Below are positions 1 through 7,933 of a stretch of DNA of 49,158 nt, piece by piece. The notes under the pieces were generated by a model that saw only the letters and a program-made list of their open reading frames with translations, was not told where the DNA came from and searched no databases. This DNA is from SOJZ01 sp964556565. GTDB taxonomy: Archaea; Thermoproteota; Bathyarchaeia; Bathyarchaeales; Bathyarchaeaceae. The first letter of the stretch is position 1, and each line of letters begins with the position of its first letter. Position numbers and translations under genes: made by a program. The stretch spans positions 1 to 49,158 of the forward strand of contig CAZKWF010000008.1 of the NCBI GenBank assembly GCA_964556565.1. The letters run 5' to 3'.

Positions 1-4
1 GTCG

Positions 5-253
5 ATGCCTTACTATGTTTACATCCTTCTTTGCAAAGACGGCAGCTATTACACTGGATACGCCAAGGATTTGAAACACAGGGTTGAACAGCATAAAAAG
101 GGTCGAGGCGCCCGATATACAAAGATACATGAAGCTGAGAAGACGGTATACGTGGAGGAGTTTAGAAGCCGCAGTGAGGCTATGAAGAGAGAACGCAGGA
201 TCAAATCGCTCAGCCACAGCGAGAAACAACGGTTGATTAACAGTAAACAATAA
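5..253 (+). CDS. GIY-YIG domain nuclease, UPF0213/YhbQ type
   Basis: This 82-residue protein is a single GIY-YIG endonuclease domain of the size usual for the YhbQ/UPF0213 group. Visible landmarks are the YVYIL strand at residues 4-8, YTG at 16-18, the conserved Arg26 and His30, and Glu58/Glu63 in the helix that normally supplies the metal-binding glutamate. Members cleave or bind DNA, probably in repair; the substrate cannot be read from the sequence. The ATG lies at the window edge, so upstream context is unseen. A degenerate copy of its 3' end lies about 1 kb downstream. Family assignment is firm, role unknown. Confidence 0.88.
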   Translation: MPYYVYILLCKDGSYYTGYAKDLKHRVEQHKKGRGARYTKIHEAEKTVYVEEFRSRSEAMKRERRIKSLSHSEKQRLINSKQ

Positions 254-270
254 AATATATGTGCATGCAT
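224..270 (+). repeat. Direct repeat, copy 1 (3' end of the GIY-YIG gene)
   Basis: This stretch covers the last codons of the GIY-YIG gene, its stop and the GCATGCAT element after it. It matches 1250-1293 over about 45 positions with a handful of substitutions and one 2-base gap. Confidence 0.75.
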
Positions 271-314
271 TGATTTGCCGCATATGCCTTTCTTGCGCGC
301 AGTGAAAGATGTTC

Positions 315-1100
315 TCATGCCATGGTAGAATGAGATTGTCCTGAGCGCGATAAAATCATTCTCACAATTAGAGCAATAGCTATGATTATTGCTCCGGCAC
401 TGGCAGTCAGAACAATACTTTGATTTTCAATTTGCTTTACGATGATTCCGCCGAGAGCCCAAATGATAACAAGGCTGAAAGCGACATCTTTCTTCGTTGA
501 AACTACGGCGATTGTGACAATTAACGCTATAATGATCATGAGAAGTGTCCAAGTAGTCTCACCGATTCCCCAACCATCCCAACTGATTGCGGTAAGGGCA
601 GCAGCAACATTGCTTATTGTGGCGACTGTTATCCAACCTAAGTAGGTGCTGAAGGGTAGTTGCACACATAATTTCTCTTTCAAAGGAACCTTAGATTGAC
701 CGATTTGTAGACGCAGGTAAATCGCGATCAAAGTGACTAATAGGATGAACATCGGTATCACCGACAAGACTACCTGTTCGTATAGCCAGAGAAAGATCCA
801 AACGATGTTCGCGATGCTGCTTAACACGAAAAACCCACTGATTCTGTGCAAGAAAGTTTTTTCACGGTTTTGAGGCAGTGCTTGGTAAATGGCGAAAGCA
901 AACAAAAACGCGTAGATGATGCCCCAGATTGAGAAAACGTATGCTGCAGGAGTAAACAGGTTAGGATATAGATCTGATATTTCACCAACAGTTTTGCCAT
1001 TCATCGGTAGAACATTACTCAGGGCATTAACTACTACAGTCGTCAGAAAGGCAACTAGATTTGCACCTTGTAGAAAAAGTACATTTTTTGAGCTTGCCAT
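315..1100 (-). CDS. TspO/MBR-related membrane protein
   Basis: A 261-residue integral membrane protein with about seven hydrophobic segments. It is rich in Trp in the pattern of the tryptophan-rich TspO/MBR-related family (for example SIWGIIY near residue 58, WIFLWLYE near 101, and a TYLGWITVATISNVAAAL stretch near 152). TspO relatives bind tetrapyrroles or act as membrane sensors. This longer form carries extra C-terminal helices and has no assigned substrate. It stands alone on the minus strand, convergent with the GIY-YIG gene. Family assignment is good; function is open. Confidence 0.75.
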   Translation of the reverse strand: MASSKNVLFLQGANLVAFLTTVVVNALSNVLPMNGKTVGEISDLYPNLFTPAAYVFSIWGIIYAFLFAFAIYQALPQNREKTFLHRISGFFVLSSIANIVWIFLWLYEQVVLSVIPMFILLVTLIAIYLRLQIGQSKVPLKEKLCVQLPFSTYLGWITVATISNVAAALTAISWDGWGIGETTWTLLMIIIALIVTIAVVSTKKDVAFSLVIIWALGGIIVKQIENQSIVLTASAGAIIIAIALIVRMILSRSGQSHSTMA

Positions 1101-1495
1101 GATAATTACTCATTATGGATTTGTACTAATATCTTTTGGGTGTCTGAATGACAATGAACAGATGTTTCAAGGTTAGCTAGGAGACCTAAGACTTGTCACT
1201 TGGCCTACGTCCTCCAGTTTGACACTAACATGGGCTTCTGCACGCATGCAAACAACGATTGATTAACAGCCAACAATAAAATGTATGTATGCATTTCTGT
1301 TTTTCTCATTCGTTCACTTTCTTCTCAATTCTTATCAGTTCTATTGGTAAGGCGCCAACTTCTAGTGGTTCATGCATGGGAATAAAGGCTTAGAGTCTAG
1401 GTTTTGGACTGTTCTGTTCATGAAAAGTCCTGTTTACTGTTTTTTGGTTGTTTGTTTTAGAAAATGGAAAGAGACGTACATTGTTCAAAGAAGAA
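1101..1495. other. Intergenic region with a gene remnant
   Basis: This 395-base gap has no convincing gene. It holds a degenerate copy of the GIY-YIG 3' end (1250-1293) and three GCATGCA-like elements near 1242, 1287 and 1373. The rest is AT-rich and shows nothing I can name. Confidence 0.6.
1250..1293 (+). pseudogene. Remnant of a second GIY-YIG gene 3' end
   Basis: The sequence would encode a tail like the last residues of the GIY-YIG protein (…RLINS-Q, stop), then the same A-rich spacer and a GTATGCAT element. No upstream coding region survives, so this is either a relic of a tandem duplication or a copied 3' flank. Confidence 0.6.
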
Positions 1496-2320
1496 TCAAG
1501 TTTCAATTCCCTTGTTGTTGTCTACTCTCTGGATTAGTCTTGGTGTGCTGATGTCTATTTTGTGTTGTTTGCATGTTTCGAGGACAATTCTTTTTAGATT
1601 GGCATCTATTTCTGCAAGACGTTTTATTCTATTGATGAAAACGTAGAGGGTGTATTCAACTGCAAAATCACCGAATTTGGTAACCCATACGTAGGGTTTG
1701 GGATCTTTTAATACTGCTTCAACTTTGCTTGCTGCTTCCAACAAAGCATTTTCCACTTGTTTAGTGTCTACTTCATATCCAGCCGTAATTGAGCAACCTC
1801 TTCTCACTATCGCCTTTTTTCCATAGTTGTCTATTTCTGATTTCAGTAGTTCTTGATTTGGAACTGAAACGAGAACATTGTCAAGGGTTCTCATCCTTGT
1901 GTAGATCAGATCAATGGCTACAACGTCTGCGAACTGACCGTTAAAGAAGATTCTATCATCAATTTTGAAAGGTCTACTGGTCATTACAATTATACCCGCA
2001 ATAGCATTGCCGATAGTGTTCATTGCAGCAAAACCTATGATGGTGCCTCCAGCAAGAGCTAACAATCCAGCGATTATTCCTACCTCGATACCGAACTGAG
2101 CGATGACAACAGCCAAGATTACTAGACCAGCTACCCATTGCAGAATTCTTTTCAAAGTGAAGGCGATATTTTCTTCGAGCTTTCGTTGTTCTCTTAACTT
2201 AGTTATCTGTCTCGTAAGAAGCTTATACACAACAAAAACAATGACAATTGCTATAGCGGAAAATGCAATTCTGTCTAAATTGGAAGTGGTCCATCCAAGA
2301 AAATCGCTTAAGACACTCAC
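1496..2320 (-). CDS. Small-conductance mechanosensitive channel, MscS family
   Basis: A 274-residue MscS-type channel that would open under membrane tension to release solutes. Residues 15-100 hold three transmembrane segments. The third is the Gly/Ala-rich pore helix (IAGLLALAGGTIIGFAAMNTI, with its Gly and Ala spacing), followed by the beta domain (PFKIDDRI..., VAIDLIYTRMRTLDN, VSVPNQELL) and an alpha/beta C-terminal domain. The reading starts at GTG inside AAGGTGAGTG, so a later start is possible. It lies 129 bases after a pair of membrane proteins on the same strand and may be co-transcribed with them. Confidence 0.92.
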   Translation of the reverse strand: MSVLSDFLGWTTSNLDRIAFSAIAIVIVFVVYKLLTRQITKLREQRKLEENIAFTLKRILQWVAGLVILAVVIAQFGIEVGIIAGLLALAGGTIIGFAAMNTIGNAIAGIIVMTSRPFKIDDRIFFNGQFADVVAIDLIYTRMRTLDNVLVSVPNQELLKSEIDNYGKKAIVRRGCSITAGYEVDTKQVENALLEAASKVEAVLKDPKPYVWVTKFGDFAVEYTLYVFINRIKRLAEIDANLKRIVLETCKQHKIDISTPRLIQRVDNNKGIET

Positions 2321-2449
2321 CTTGTTTCCCTCTTCTGAATTATTTCTACGGTCATGCTAAAATCTTTTCTACATTTTGCATTTGGGAACTTCTAATGGCT
2401 AACTGTTTCTTCGATTCTTGGTTAAGAGATTACCAAAAAAGGGTTTGTG

Positions 2450-2950
2450 TCACTTCTGTACGAGCCATTCAAGAAATTTTGGAAACAGAATAGAGCAGAT
2501 CCTCGCTAGTAGGGTGAAAATCCAAATTAGCACCAGTATTAAGACCATTCCGCTGACGGACGGGTGAAAGTTTGTTAAAAATGGGAAATATAGCAAGTAG
2601 AGGATTACACTGGAAATTATATAGAATGCATGTCGAAATAAGACTAGAGAGCTTTCATAATTCAGTCTTTTTTGTGTGCTGTATTTTCTGGCAGGAAAAA
2701 TTGAAAATGTGTCAATCAGTTTCTTCAGGTTTGGAAGGGCCTTCAGAACAAGAATTGTGAAGGCTATGAAGAATATTAAGGAACAGAGGACTTTAGCTTG
2801 CCAGTTTAGGGAGCCTGCTAATGGAATGAACACTAAGTTGCCGAAGAGCCATATTAGAAGGGCTGATAGAAGATTATGAGAAGTTTTAGTACCATAAATC
2901 CTTAAGTATTCTGTAAAATTTTCTATTTCTTCTTCAGCGGATTTTTCCAA
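2450..2950 (-). CDS. Membrane protein, paralogue of its upstream neighbour
   Basis: A 166-residue protein with four predicted transmembrane segments. It shares its N-terminal pattern (EEEIENF..., then a LLIWLFGNLVFIPLAG helix) with the protein at 3010-3645, so the two are tandem paralogues. It starts at TTG 2950 with an AAGGAGAG ribosome binding site a few bases upstream. I do not recognise a named family. Position between the paralogue and the MscS channel suggests an envelope or osmotic role, which is inference only. Confidence 0.72.
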   Translation of the reverse strand: MEKSAEEEIENFTEYLRIYGTKTSHNLLSALLIWLFGNLVFIPLAGSLNWQAKVLCSLIFFIAFTILVLKALPNLKKLIDTFSIFPARKYSTQKRLNYESSLVLFRHAFYIISSVILYLLYFPFLTNFHPSVSGMVLILVLIWIFTLLARICSILFPKFLEWLVQK

Positions 2951-3009
2951 TATTCGCTCTCCTTCTTAGGGCCCGTTAGTTATTGAAAAAGAGATGGGGG
3001 AGTTGGGAG

Positions 3010-3645
3010 TTATGCTCTCTTGACTCGTTTCTCCAGTTCTTCAGCCCATTTTGAGGTGTATTTGCCAATCACTGATGCGATTGCTCTGCAGCTTCTCCAC
3101 AAAGCGAAGATTGCCCATATGACTATCAGTACTAATAGTATTGCTGGGATGGCCACGTGGATTTCAGTCAAGTAGCCTGCGAACAAAATGTACGCTAGGG
3201 ATACCACAATTACGTATAATATGCCGTCTAGGGCGGTTCTGTAGTTTTTGTAGGTTTCAAGACTTGCTTCAGCGCCTGCCTTTCCGAAATGGTAAGCCAT
3301 GAGTCCTGCGAGACCGCCTGTTAGTCGTCGGATATCGATGAAGACTGTGAAGATGATTATTGCTAAGGCGATTACGATGATAAAGCTGATGATTGAGTGC
3401 ACTGGATACCCCAGTAACTGTTGAGTCATATCTTTCGCAATTGGTATGAAAATCAGGTTTCCAAAAATCCATATCAGTACTGCTGCACCTATTGAAAGGG
3501 TTACTCTTGCACCTACTTGTCGTAGAGCCCTTGCAGATTCAAGATACATTTCTGTACCGAATTCTTCTATCTTTTTCTCCTCACCTTTTCGTTCTGCACC
3601 AGTAGGCTCTATTTTTCTTGGAGGCTCTTCCTTTTTGGTACTCAT
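3010..3645 (-). CDS. Membrane protein with charged N-terminal region
   Basis: A 211-residue protein with a Lys/Glu-rich cytoplasmic N-terminus (residues 1-30), then about four hydrophobic helices (near 50-70, 82-105, 140-160 and 165-190) and a basic C-terminal tail. The helix LIWIFGNLIFIPIAK matches the smaller downstream paralogue closely. It is the first gene of a likely minus-strand operon with that paralogue and MscS. A TATA-like GCTTATAAACG lies 45-55 bases upstream. No known family recognised. Confidence 0.75.
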   Translation of the reverse strand: MSTKKEEPPRKIEPTGAERKGEEKKIEEFGTEMYLESARALRQVGARVTLSIGAAVLIWIFGNLIFIPIAKDMTQQLLGYPVHSIISFIIVIALAIIIFTVFIDIRRLTGGLAGLMAYHFGKAGAEASLETYKNYRTALDGILYVIVVSLAYILFAGYLTEIHVAIPAILLVLIVIWAIFALWRSCRAIASVIGKYTSKWAEELEKRVKRA

Positions 3646-3679
3646 TAAATCACATCTTTTTTGCTATTTCTAGGTATTT

Positions 3680-3773
3680 TCTAACCTACGTTTATAAGCT
3701 TTGTTCATCATATTGACGACAATTTTATATAATTGTAGGATGGAGAATAAAGAATCCTAACAATCTAACCTAC
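3680..3773. promoter_or_regulatory. Divergent promoter region with repeated TCTAACCTAC
   Basis: The gap between the divergent membrane-protein and Lrp-type genes holds an exact 10-base direct repeat, TCTAACCTAC, at 3680-3689 and 3764-3773. Each copy sits beside one promoter: TTATAAAC at about 3690-3697 for the minus gene, and TTTTATATAA at about 3723-3732 for the plus gene. This is the layout expected for operators read by the divergent regulator, but binding is inferred. Confidence 0.5.
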
Positions 3774-3780
3774 AAAAGAC

Positions 3781-4290
3781 GTGTTGAGCATGCAAAAACG
3801 AAGAATAGATGCCTTGGACATCGAACTCTTAAGGCTACTGATGGAAGATAGCAGTCAAACCTATGTTCAACTTTCCGAGAAATTGAACATACATAAGGAC
3901 ACGGTTCGCAAAAGAATAAGAAACCTAGTTGATCGAAAAGTTGTCGATCGATTTACGATAGCAATTAATCAAAAGAAGTTGGCTGAGCTTTACCCTTCCA
4001 TTTGGAGGGTAATCTTTTCCATCGCTGTTCTTCGGGACCATGATTCCTTGGTCAAGGAACTGCTAGATCACATAAACGTGGTTGAAGTGGACGAAGCTAC
4101 ACCAGCTGCGGTTCACGACATCTTGGTGCGAACCCAATTCAGGAACATGGAAGAGTTCAACGAATTTACAAATTGGCTGAAATCCAAACAGAATGTAGAT
4201 CCATCACGACTTGATGTCATACCCATCTACAAACAACACAAGAGAAGGAAACGTATTTTGTCATTTATCGCACCTAAGAAAGCAGTGTAG
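3781..4290 (+). CDS. Lrp/AsnC-type transcriptional regulator
   Basis: A 169-residue DNA-binding regulator. Residues 10-60 form an AsnC-type winged helix-turn-helix (LDIELLRLLMEDSSQTYVQL, then KLNIHKDTVRKRIRNLV). The C-terminal half is an alpha/beta region that is only loosely like the RAM effector-binding domain. Three starts compete: GTG 3781, TTG 3784 and ATG 3790; the ATG version removes three residues. It is divergent from the membrane-protein/MscS operon and the shared gap has a repeated 10-mer, so it may control both directions. Confidence 0.85.
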   Translation: MLSMQKRRIDALDIELLRLLMEDSSQTYVQLSEKLNIHKDTVRKRIRNLVDRKVVDRFTIAINQKKLAELYPSIWRVIFSIAVLRDHDSLVKELLDHINVVEVDEATPAAVHDILVRTQFRNMEEFNEFTNWLKSKQNVDPSRLDVIPIYKQHKRRKRILSFIAPKKAV

Positions 4291-4526
4291 GAAGGCAGAT
4301 TGACAACAATAGGCATCATAAGAATACAATTCATTTGGCTAATACTCTGGAAAAGGCTCTGTTGAAGCATGCATGCAGATTTTAATAGGCGTGCGTTGGT
4401 TCTGAGTTTTTAGGGGGTTCGGGTGACCTCTGAATCAGCGTGTACGTCGTCAAAAGAAGCGAATTTAAAGGGCTTTATCATGAAATACGCCTAGAAACCC
4501 ATGGTCATACGCGCGCAGTGTACTGC

Positions 4527-5006
4527 TTACGGGATCTCTATGACATCGATGCATTTGGAGGTAGCGATTTGAACAGACGTGTGTTTTGCATTTGGGTTTA
4601 CTGCTTGAACTACACCTTTAAAAATGGGAAGCGCTACTGTGTTGCAGACCATTTCCAACGGCAGGTTCATTTGTTTTGCGACATGAAGAGCTGGGCACTG
4701 TGTTGGACTCTCGCGGGTCATGGTCAACTTTTTGCCTTCAATCTTGGATTTGGGTTTGGGTCCCAAGACTACTGGGTCTTGCCATGCGCGCAGTACTCGC
4801 TCAATGTCTTCTAGGCTAGAACCTGTGACGCCCGTTTTTTCTTTGAAATGTTTTCCCATTTTGATTCCTAGTTGTTTGTTGGGAGCTTTCGAGATTTCGA
4901 GTGCTTCATCCCCATACTTATTCTTAAAGGCTAGTGTTAATCCCATTAGAGCACTCTGAATACGTACAGTTTTTTCAAACTGCGGATTTGTGTTCTGTCT
5001 ACTCAT
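4527..5006 (-). CDS. ATC-hydrolase-like domain protein
   Basis: About 160 residues. The C-terminal half has the spacing of the L-2-amino-thiazoline-4-carboxylic acid hydrolase-like family: CPALHVAKQM, then MVCNTVAL, then an NPNAK turn, then a final Cys in SKCIDVIEI. These Cys positions resemble the conserved ones, but the usual acidic surroundings are weak, so enzymatic activity is uncertain. I prefer ATG 5006 because GGTGAGG lies about 7 bases upstream; a GTG at 5024 would add six residues. Confidence 0.6.
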   Translation of the reverse strand: MSRQNTNPQFEKTVRIQSALMGLTLAFKNKYGDEALEISKAPNKQLGIKMGKHFKEKTGVTGSSLEDIERVLRAWQDPVVLGPKPKSKIEGKKLTMTRESPTQCPALHVAKQMNLPLEMVCNTVALPIFKGVVQAVNPNAKHTSVQIATSKCIDVIEIP

Positions 5007-5273
5007 TTCTTTCCTCACCTTCACCTAAAGACACTGACCAGTATGTTATGAAGTCCAAAATAAGAGTTTGGCTAACAGCATATCTGGGCGTATGAACTGG
5101 ATCAAAAGAATAACATCAGGAAGCACGTGCATGCATGCATTTGTTGCTCCCTGGCGGAGAGAAAAAAATAAGAATTTCTGAGAAATTAACCAGTTCAGAA
5201 ATTGCGAGTTAGGAAATTGAGTATGATGTTTTTCTTCAAATTCTACAGCTGTCAGGCAATCTTCGTTTTCAAT

Positions 5274-5687
5274 TCATTTCTCAGTTTCGTCTTTGAGGTC
5301 TATGCAGTCGCAGAGAAGATCGTATACGGATTTGGAGCTTTTGATGATTGTGGCTTCACGATCTTTTATGATCTTTTTCTTCATCCTTATTGTCTTCAGT
5401 TTAGATCGTGAACGAAGGCTTGTCCAGATTCCTATTATGGTGAGAATGCTGAAAAATGTGAGGTTGAGCAGGTCTAGGAGAATAATTTTTTCTATTGGAA
5501 GGACGGAGAAGATGTATGCGACGATTGTGCTTGCTGTGGGGCCGATTACAGTAAGTGCTAGTCCTGTTCGGAATTCGGCGAGTGCTGTTCTTTCTTCTGC
5601 CATGTAGTTTCTTTCTAAGGCCAGTAGAGTACGGATTTTTGCGAGGATTTCCTGCTCGCTAGGCTCTACCATATTTCTAGCGTCCAC
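5274..5687 (-). CDS. DUF202-like small membrane protein
   Basis: A 137-residue protein whose N-terminal half carries the DUF202/YidH signature: a run close to LALERNYMAEERTALAEFRT followed by GLAL, then two transmembrane helices (about 45-65 and 72-92). The Lys-rich cytoplasmic tail (residues 93-137) is longer than in most members. The family has no settled function. GTG 5687 is the open limit; ATG 5672 is an alternative. It follows the rhodanese-ABM gene by 25 bases and is probably co-transcribed. Confidence 0.72.
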   Translation of the reverse strand: MDARNMVEPSEQEILAKIRTLLALERNYMAEERTALAEFRTGLALTVIGPTASTIVAYIFSVLPIEKIILLDLLNLTFFSILTIIGIWTSLRSRSKLKTIRMKKKIIKDREATIIKSSKSVYDLLCDCIDLKDETEK

Positions 5688-5712
5688 CAGTGAATGGTGC
5701 TTCCTAAAGCGT

Positions 5713-6297
5713 CTATCTCATGATTTCACCGTATTCTTCGTAAGGCATGATCGAGAGGTATTTCATTAGGTCCATGAATCCTTTAAGAATCACCTGTTCT
5801 TTGTGGAATTTTTCGTGTGCTTTCTTGCTTGTCCAGTAAGTCAACATTACGTATTTGGTTGGTTTAACATCAATATCCTCGTATGTGCCTTGAAGCCCGC
5901 TTCCTCCGTAAGAGATTGTTGAAACTCTGAATATTTTTGAGCCGAGAAAGCCTTTCATTCCAACGGTTATGCGACATAACTCCTTGGTTTTTTCTTCAAA
6001 CTCTGTTTCTAGACCAGGTTTCACTGAAAGGTAATTTAGAGCACAGATTATCGGCTTCGCTTCTTTTTCATATTTGTCAAGTTCTTCTGTTGGAATCATA
6101 GAAGCTTTAATCCCTTTCTCGCCAAGGTACTCAACAGCCATTCTCGATCTTCTTCCACTGTCGCAGTAGAAGAGAACATCCTTGTCTCTCAAAAAGTCGA
6201 TGCAAAACTCTAGATCGAATAGAGAGATGTTTAGGGCTCCTTTTACATGGCTTTTATAGTATTCTTCCCTGCTTCTTACGTCTACTATCAGATTCAG
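5713..6297 (-). CDS. Rhodanese-like domain fused to ABM-like domain
   Basis: If reading starts at the TTG at 6192, the rhodanese domain is cut in half. The frame is open further up to a TGA at 6298-6300, and those extra codons encode a proper rhodanese N-terminus (LIVDVRSREEYYKSHVKGAL). The only usable codon there is CTG 6295-6297, preceded by AGGTGA about 6 bases away, so I place the start there. The active-site loop reads CDSGRRS, with Cys present, giving a sulfurtransferase-type site. Residues from about 88 on form a ferredoxin-like antibiotic biosynthesis monooxygenase-type domain. GYD and DUF202-like genes flank it on the same strand. Confidence 0.7.
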   Translation of the reverse strand: MNLIVDVRSREEYYKSHVKGALNISLFDLEFCIDFLRDKDVLFYCDSGRRSRMAVEYLGEKGIKASMIPTEELDKYEKEAKPIICALNYLSVKPGLETEFEEKTKELCRITVGMKGFLGSKIFRVSTISYGGSGLQGTYEDIDVKPTKYVMLTYWTSKKAHEKFHKEQVILKGFMDLMKYLSIMPYEEYGEIMR

Positions 6298-6500
6298 TCA
6301 AATCACCTTCGCATAATAATCAGGCAGTGATTTATTAAAAGTTGAGCATCCTACGAAAAAAGTTTTGCCACATCTTTTCATGTAGTGTAACTGACGATTA
6401 TCAAAATTCTTGTTGCTTAACCATTCTCTAGACTCCATCCAATTCATGCCCTGCATGCATGTTCTGAGAAAGAACGGTAGTAGATTTTCTTTTGGACTTC

Positions 6501-6761
6501 TCATTCAGAAAAAGCTGTGATTTCTTTTGTGGGAACCGCTATCAGTGTTTGAACTGTGTAGTGTGTGGCTAATCCGGTTTTCATGACGAAGTTCATGGCG
6601 GTTGCTTCGCTTGGGGCCTCGAATATTATGATACCATCGTATTGTCCGAACGTGAAGTATATGTCTCGTATGGTGATGTTTTTTGGGGGTTTAATTCGGT
6701 TGAGGTATTTGATGGCGTCTTCGCCTTTTCCTTTTGGTAGTAGAAGAGTTATGAACAGCAT
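6501..6761 (-). CDS. GYD domain protein
   Basis: An 86-residue alpha/beta barrel-type protein. It shows the GYD-family layout: N-terminal strand, a DIYFTFGQYDGIIIFEAPSE core where the GYD motif reads GQYD, then an ATAMNFVMKTG helix and a final strand. Members are small dimeric cytosolic proteins without a confirmed reaction. The ATG is preceded by AAGGAGA at good spacing. It heads the minus-strand group that continues to the rhodanese-ABM gene after about 200 bases containing a GCATGCAT element. Confidence 0.8.
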   Translation of the reverse strand: MLFITLLLPKGKGEDAIKYLNRIKPPKNITIRDIYFTFGQYDGIIIFEAPSEATAMNFVMKTGLATHYTVQTLIAVPTKEITAFSE

Positions 6762-6860
6762 TCTGATGATTCTCCTTGCAGAGTTGATATGTTGGGTTTG
6801 GGTTTAAAGCTTTTCTAAGGCCTTGTCTTCTGCATGCATACATAGGAATGGAGTTCAGTT

Positions 6861-7661
6861 TTATTGTTTCTTGTTCTTCAACGGCAGATAACGAAGAAGC
6901 AAAATCATAACCGTGAAACTTGCGATTTCCGCGACATAGTAGGTGAATTGAAAGCTATGAGTCACCACAATCGGAACAGTAACACTAAAAGCATTAGTAA
7001 AACCATGCATTGCAAAGACGCTCCAAATATTTTCTTTGCTCTTTAAAAACAAGTAACCACCAAAGATGCTGAAAAGAAACACATGAAAAAACTGTGTCTG
7101 AAAGAACTGAATAATCCAACTAACCTGAAAAACATGGATGTGCTGAAACGAAAAAAACAATGTAGCAATAAAAATACCTAAAACGGGTCCATATTTTGAT
7201 GACATTCTTGTTTGAACATATCCTCTGTAAGCAACCTCTTCTGCAAACGCTCCAAACACCGCAAAGGCAAGGTAGAGACCAAACGCTAAAGGAATGGAAT
7301 AAACAGCATAGTTTTCAAAACCTGAGAAACTTGGAAAAGAGGCAAATTCAATTTTGCTTCCTAAACCAAAACTGATCAGATACCACAATCCCAAATGGAG
7401 TAAAGCGAAAAGCAGTCCCACCAGAACCATGAAGCTTCCTTTGTTCTTCAATACGCTTGACAGGGGCTTTCTTGAATCTTTCTTCAATAATAGCAGAGCT
7501 ACTATGAAAACGATGAAGTAGGACAGGAATTCCAAAGCGAATATCGGTTCAATGAAGGAGAAGAATTCCCACATTGGATAGCGAATATAGTAAATGAGAA
7601 GGCTAACGGCTAAAAGAATGAGCGACCCAAGAAATACTCTTAAACCCTTTTCTGAGTTCAT
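6861..7661 (-). CDS. CPBP family intramembrane metalloprotease
   Basis: A 266-residue protein with about seven transmembrane helices. It carries all CPBP (Abi/Rce1-type) motifs: EEVAYRG at 141-147 (Glu141, Glu142, Arg146), the His174 motif in SFQH, and HGFTN at 219-223 (His219, Asn223). These residues normally bind zinc and catalyse proteolysis in the membrane. CPBP enzymes process prenylated proteins or peptides; the substrate is unknown here. It is a single gene with no operon partner. Confidence 0.9.
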   Translation of the reverse strand: MNSEKGLRVFLGSLILLAVSLLIYYIRYPMWEFFSFIEPIFALEFLSYFIVFIVALLLLKKDSRKPLSSVLKNKGSFMVLVGLLFALLHLGLWYLISFGLGSKIEFASFPSFSGFENYAVYSIPLAFGLYLAFAVFGAFAEEVAYRGYVQTRMSSKYGPVLGIFIATLFFSFQHIHVFQVSWIIQFFQTQFFHVFLFSIFGGYLFLKSKENIWSVFAMHGFTNAFSVTVPIVVTHSFQFTYYVAEIASFTVMILLLRYLPLKNKKQ

Positions 7662-7933
7662 AGTTCCACTGTTTGTTGGCTTTGATTATAATGTCTTTGC
7701 CTTCTCTTCCCATCACCACAGAAGACTTCAAGCACTGTGTACGGTGAGTTCGCAAAATGCATGCACCGAGCGTTTAACATAGATCGTTTACATTTTAACA
7801 TTATAGAGTGTAAAGAACAGGTAAAACTCCAAAAATTGGGGAGTGACAGACTCTGTTTGCGTACGTTCCAGAAATCAGTTTATCGAAAAAAGAGGGGGAA
7901 TTGGTCTTCTTGGTAGATTCTTCTAAGGGATGG

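Noticed and set aside
4440..4814. 124-codon plus ORF
   Set aside because: It lies mostly antisense to the ATC-hydrolase-like gene, which has a good start and a family pattern.
6298..6504. 68-codon minus ORF upstream of the rhodanese gene
   Set aside because: It contains a GCATGCAT intergenic element, has no domain features, and its end is only the frame upstream of the rhodanese start.
7880..7900. Sixth copy of the G-rich 3'-flank element
   Set aside because: It has an A-tract and G run but lacks the TGCG and second GGG parts.
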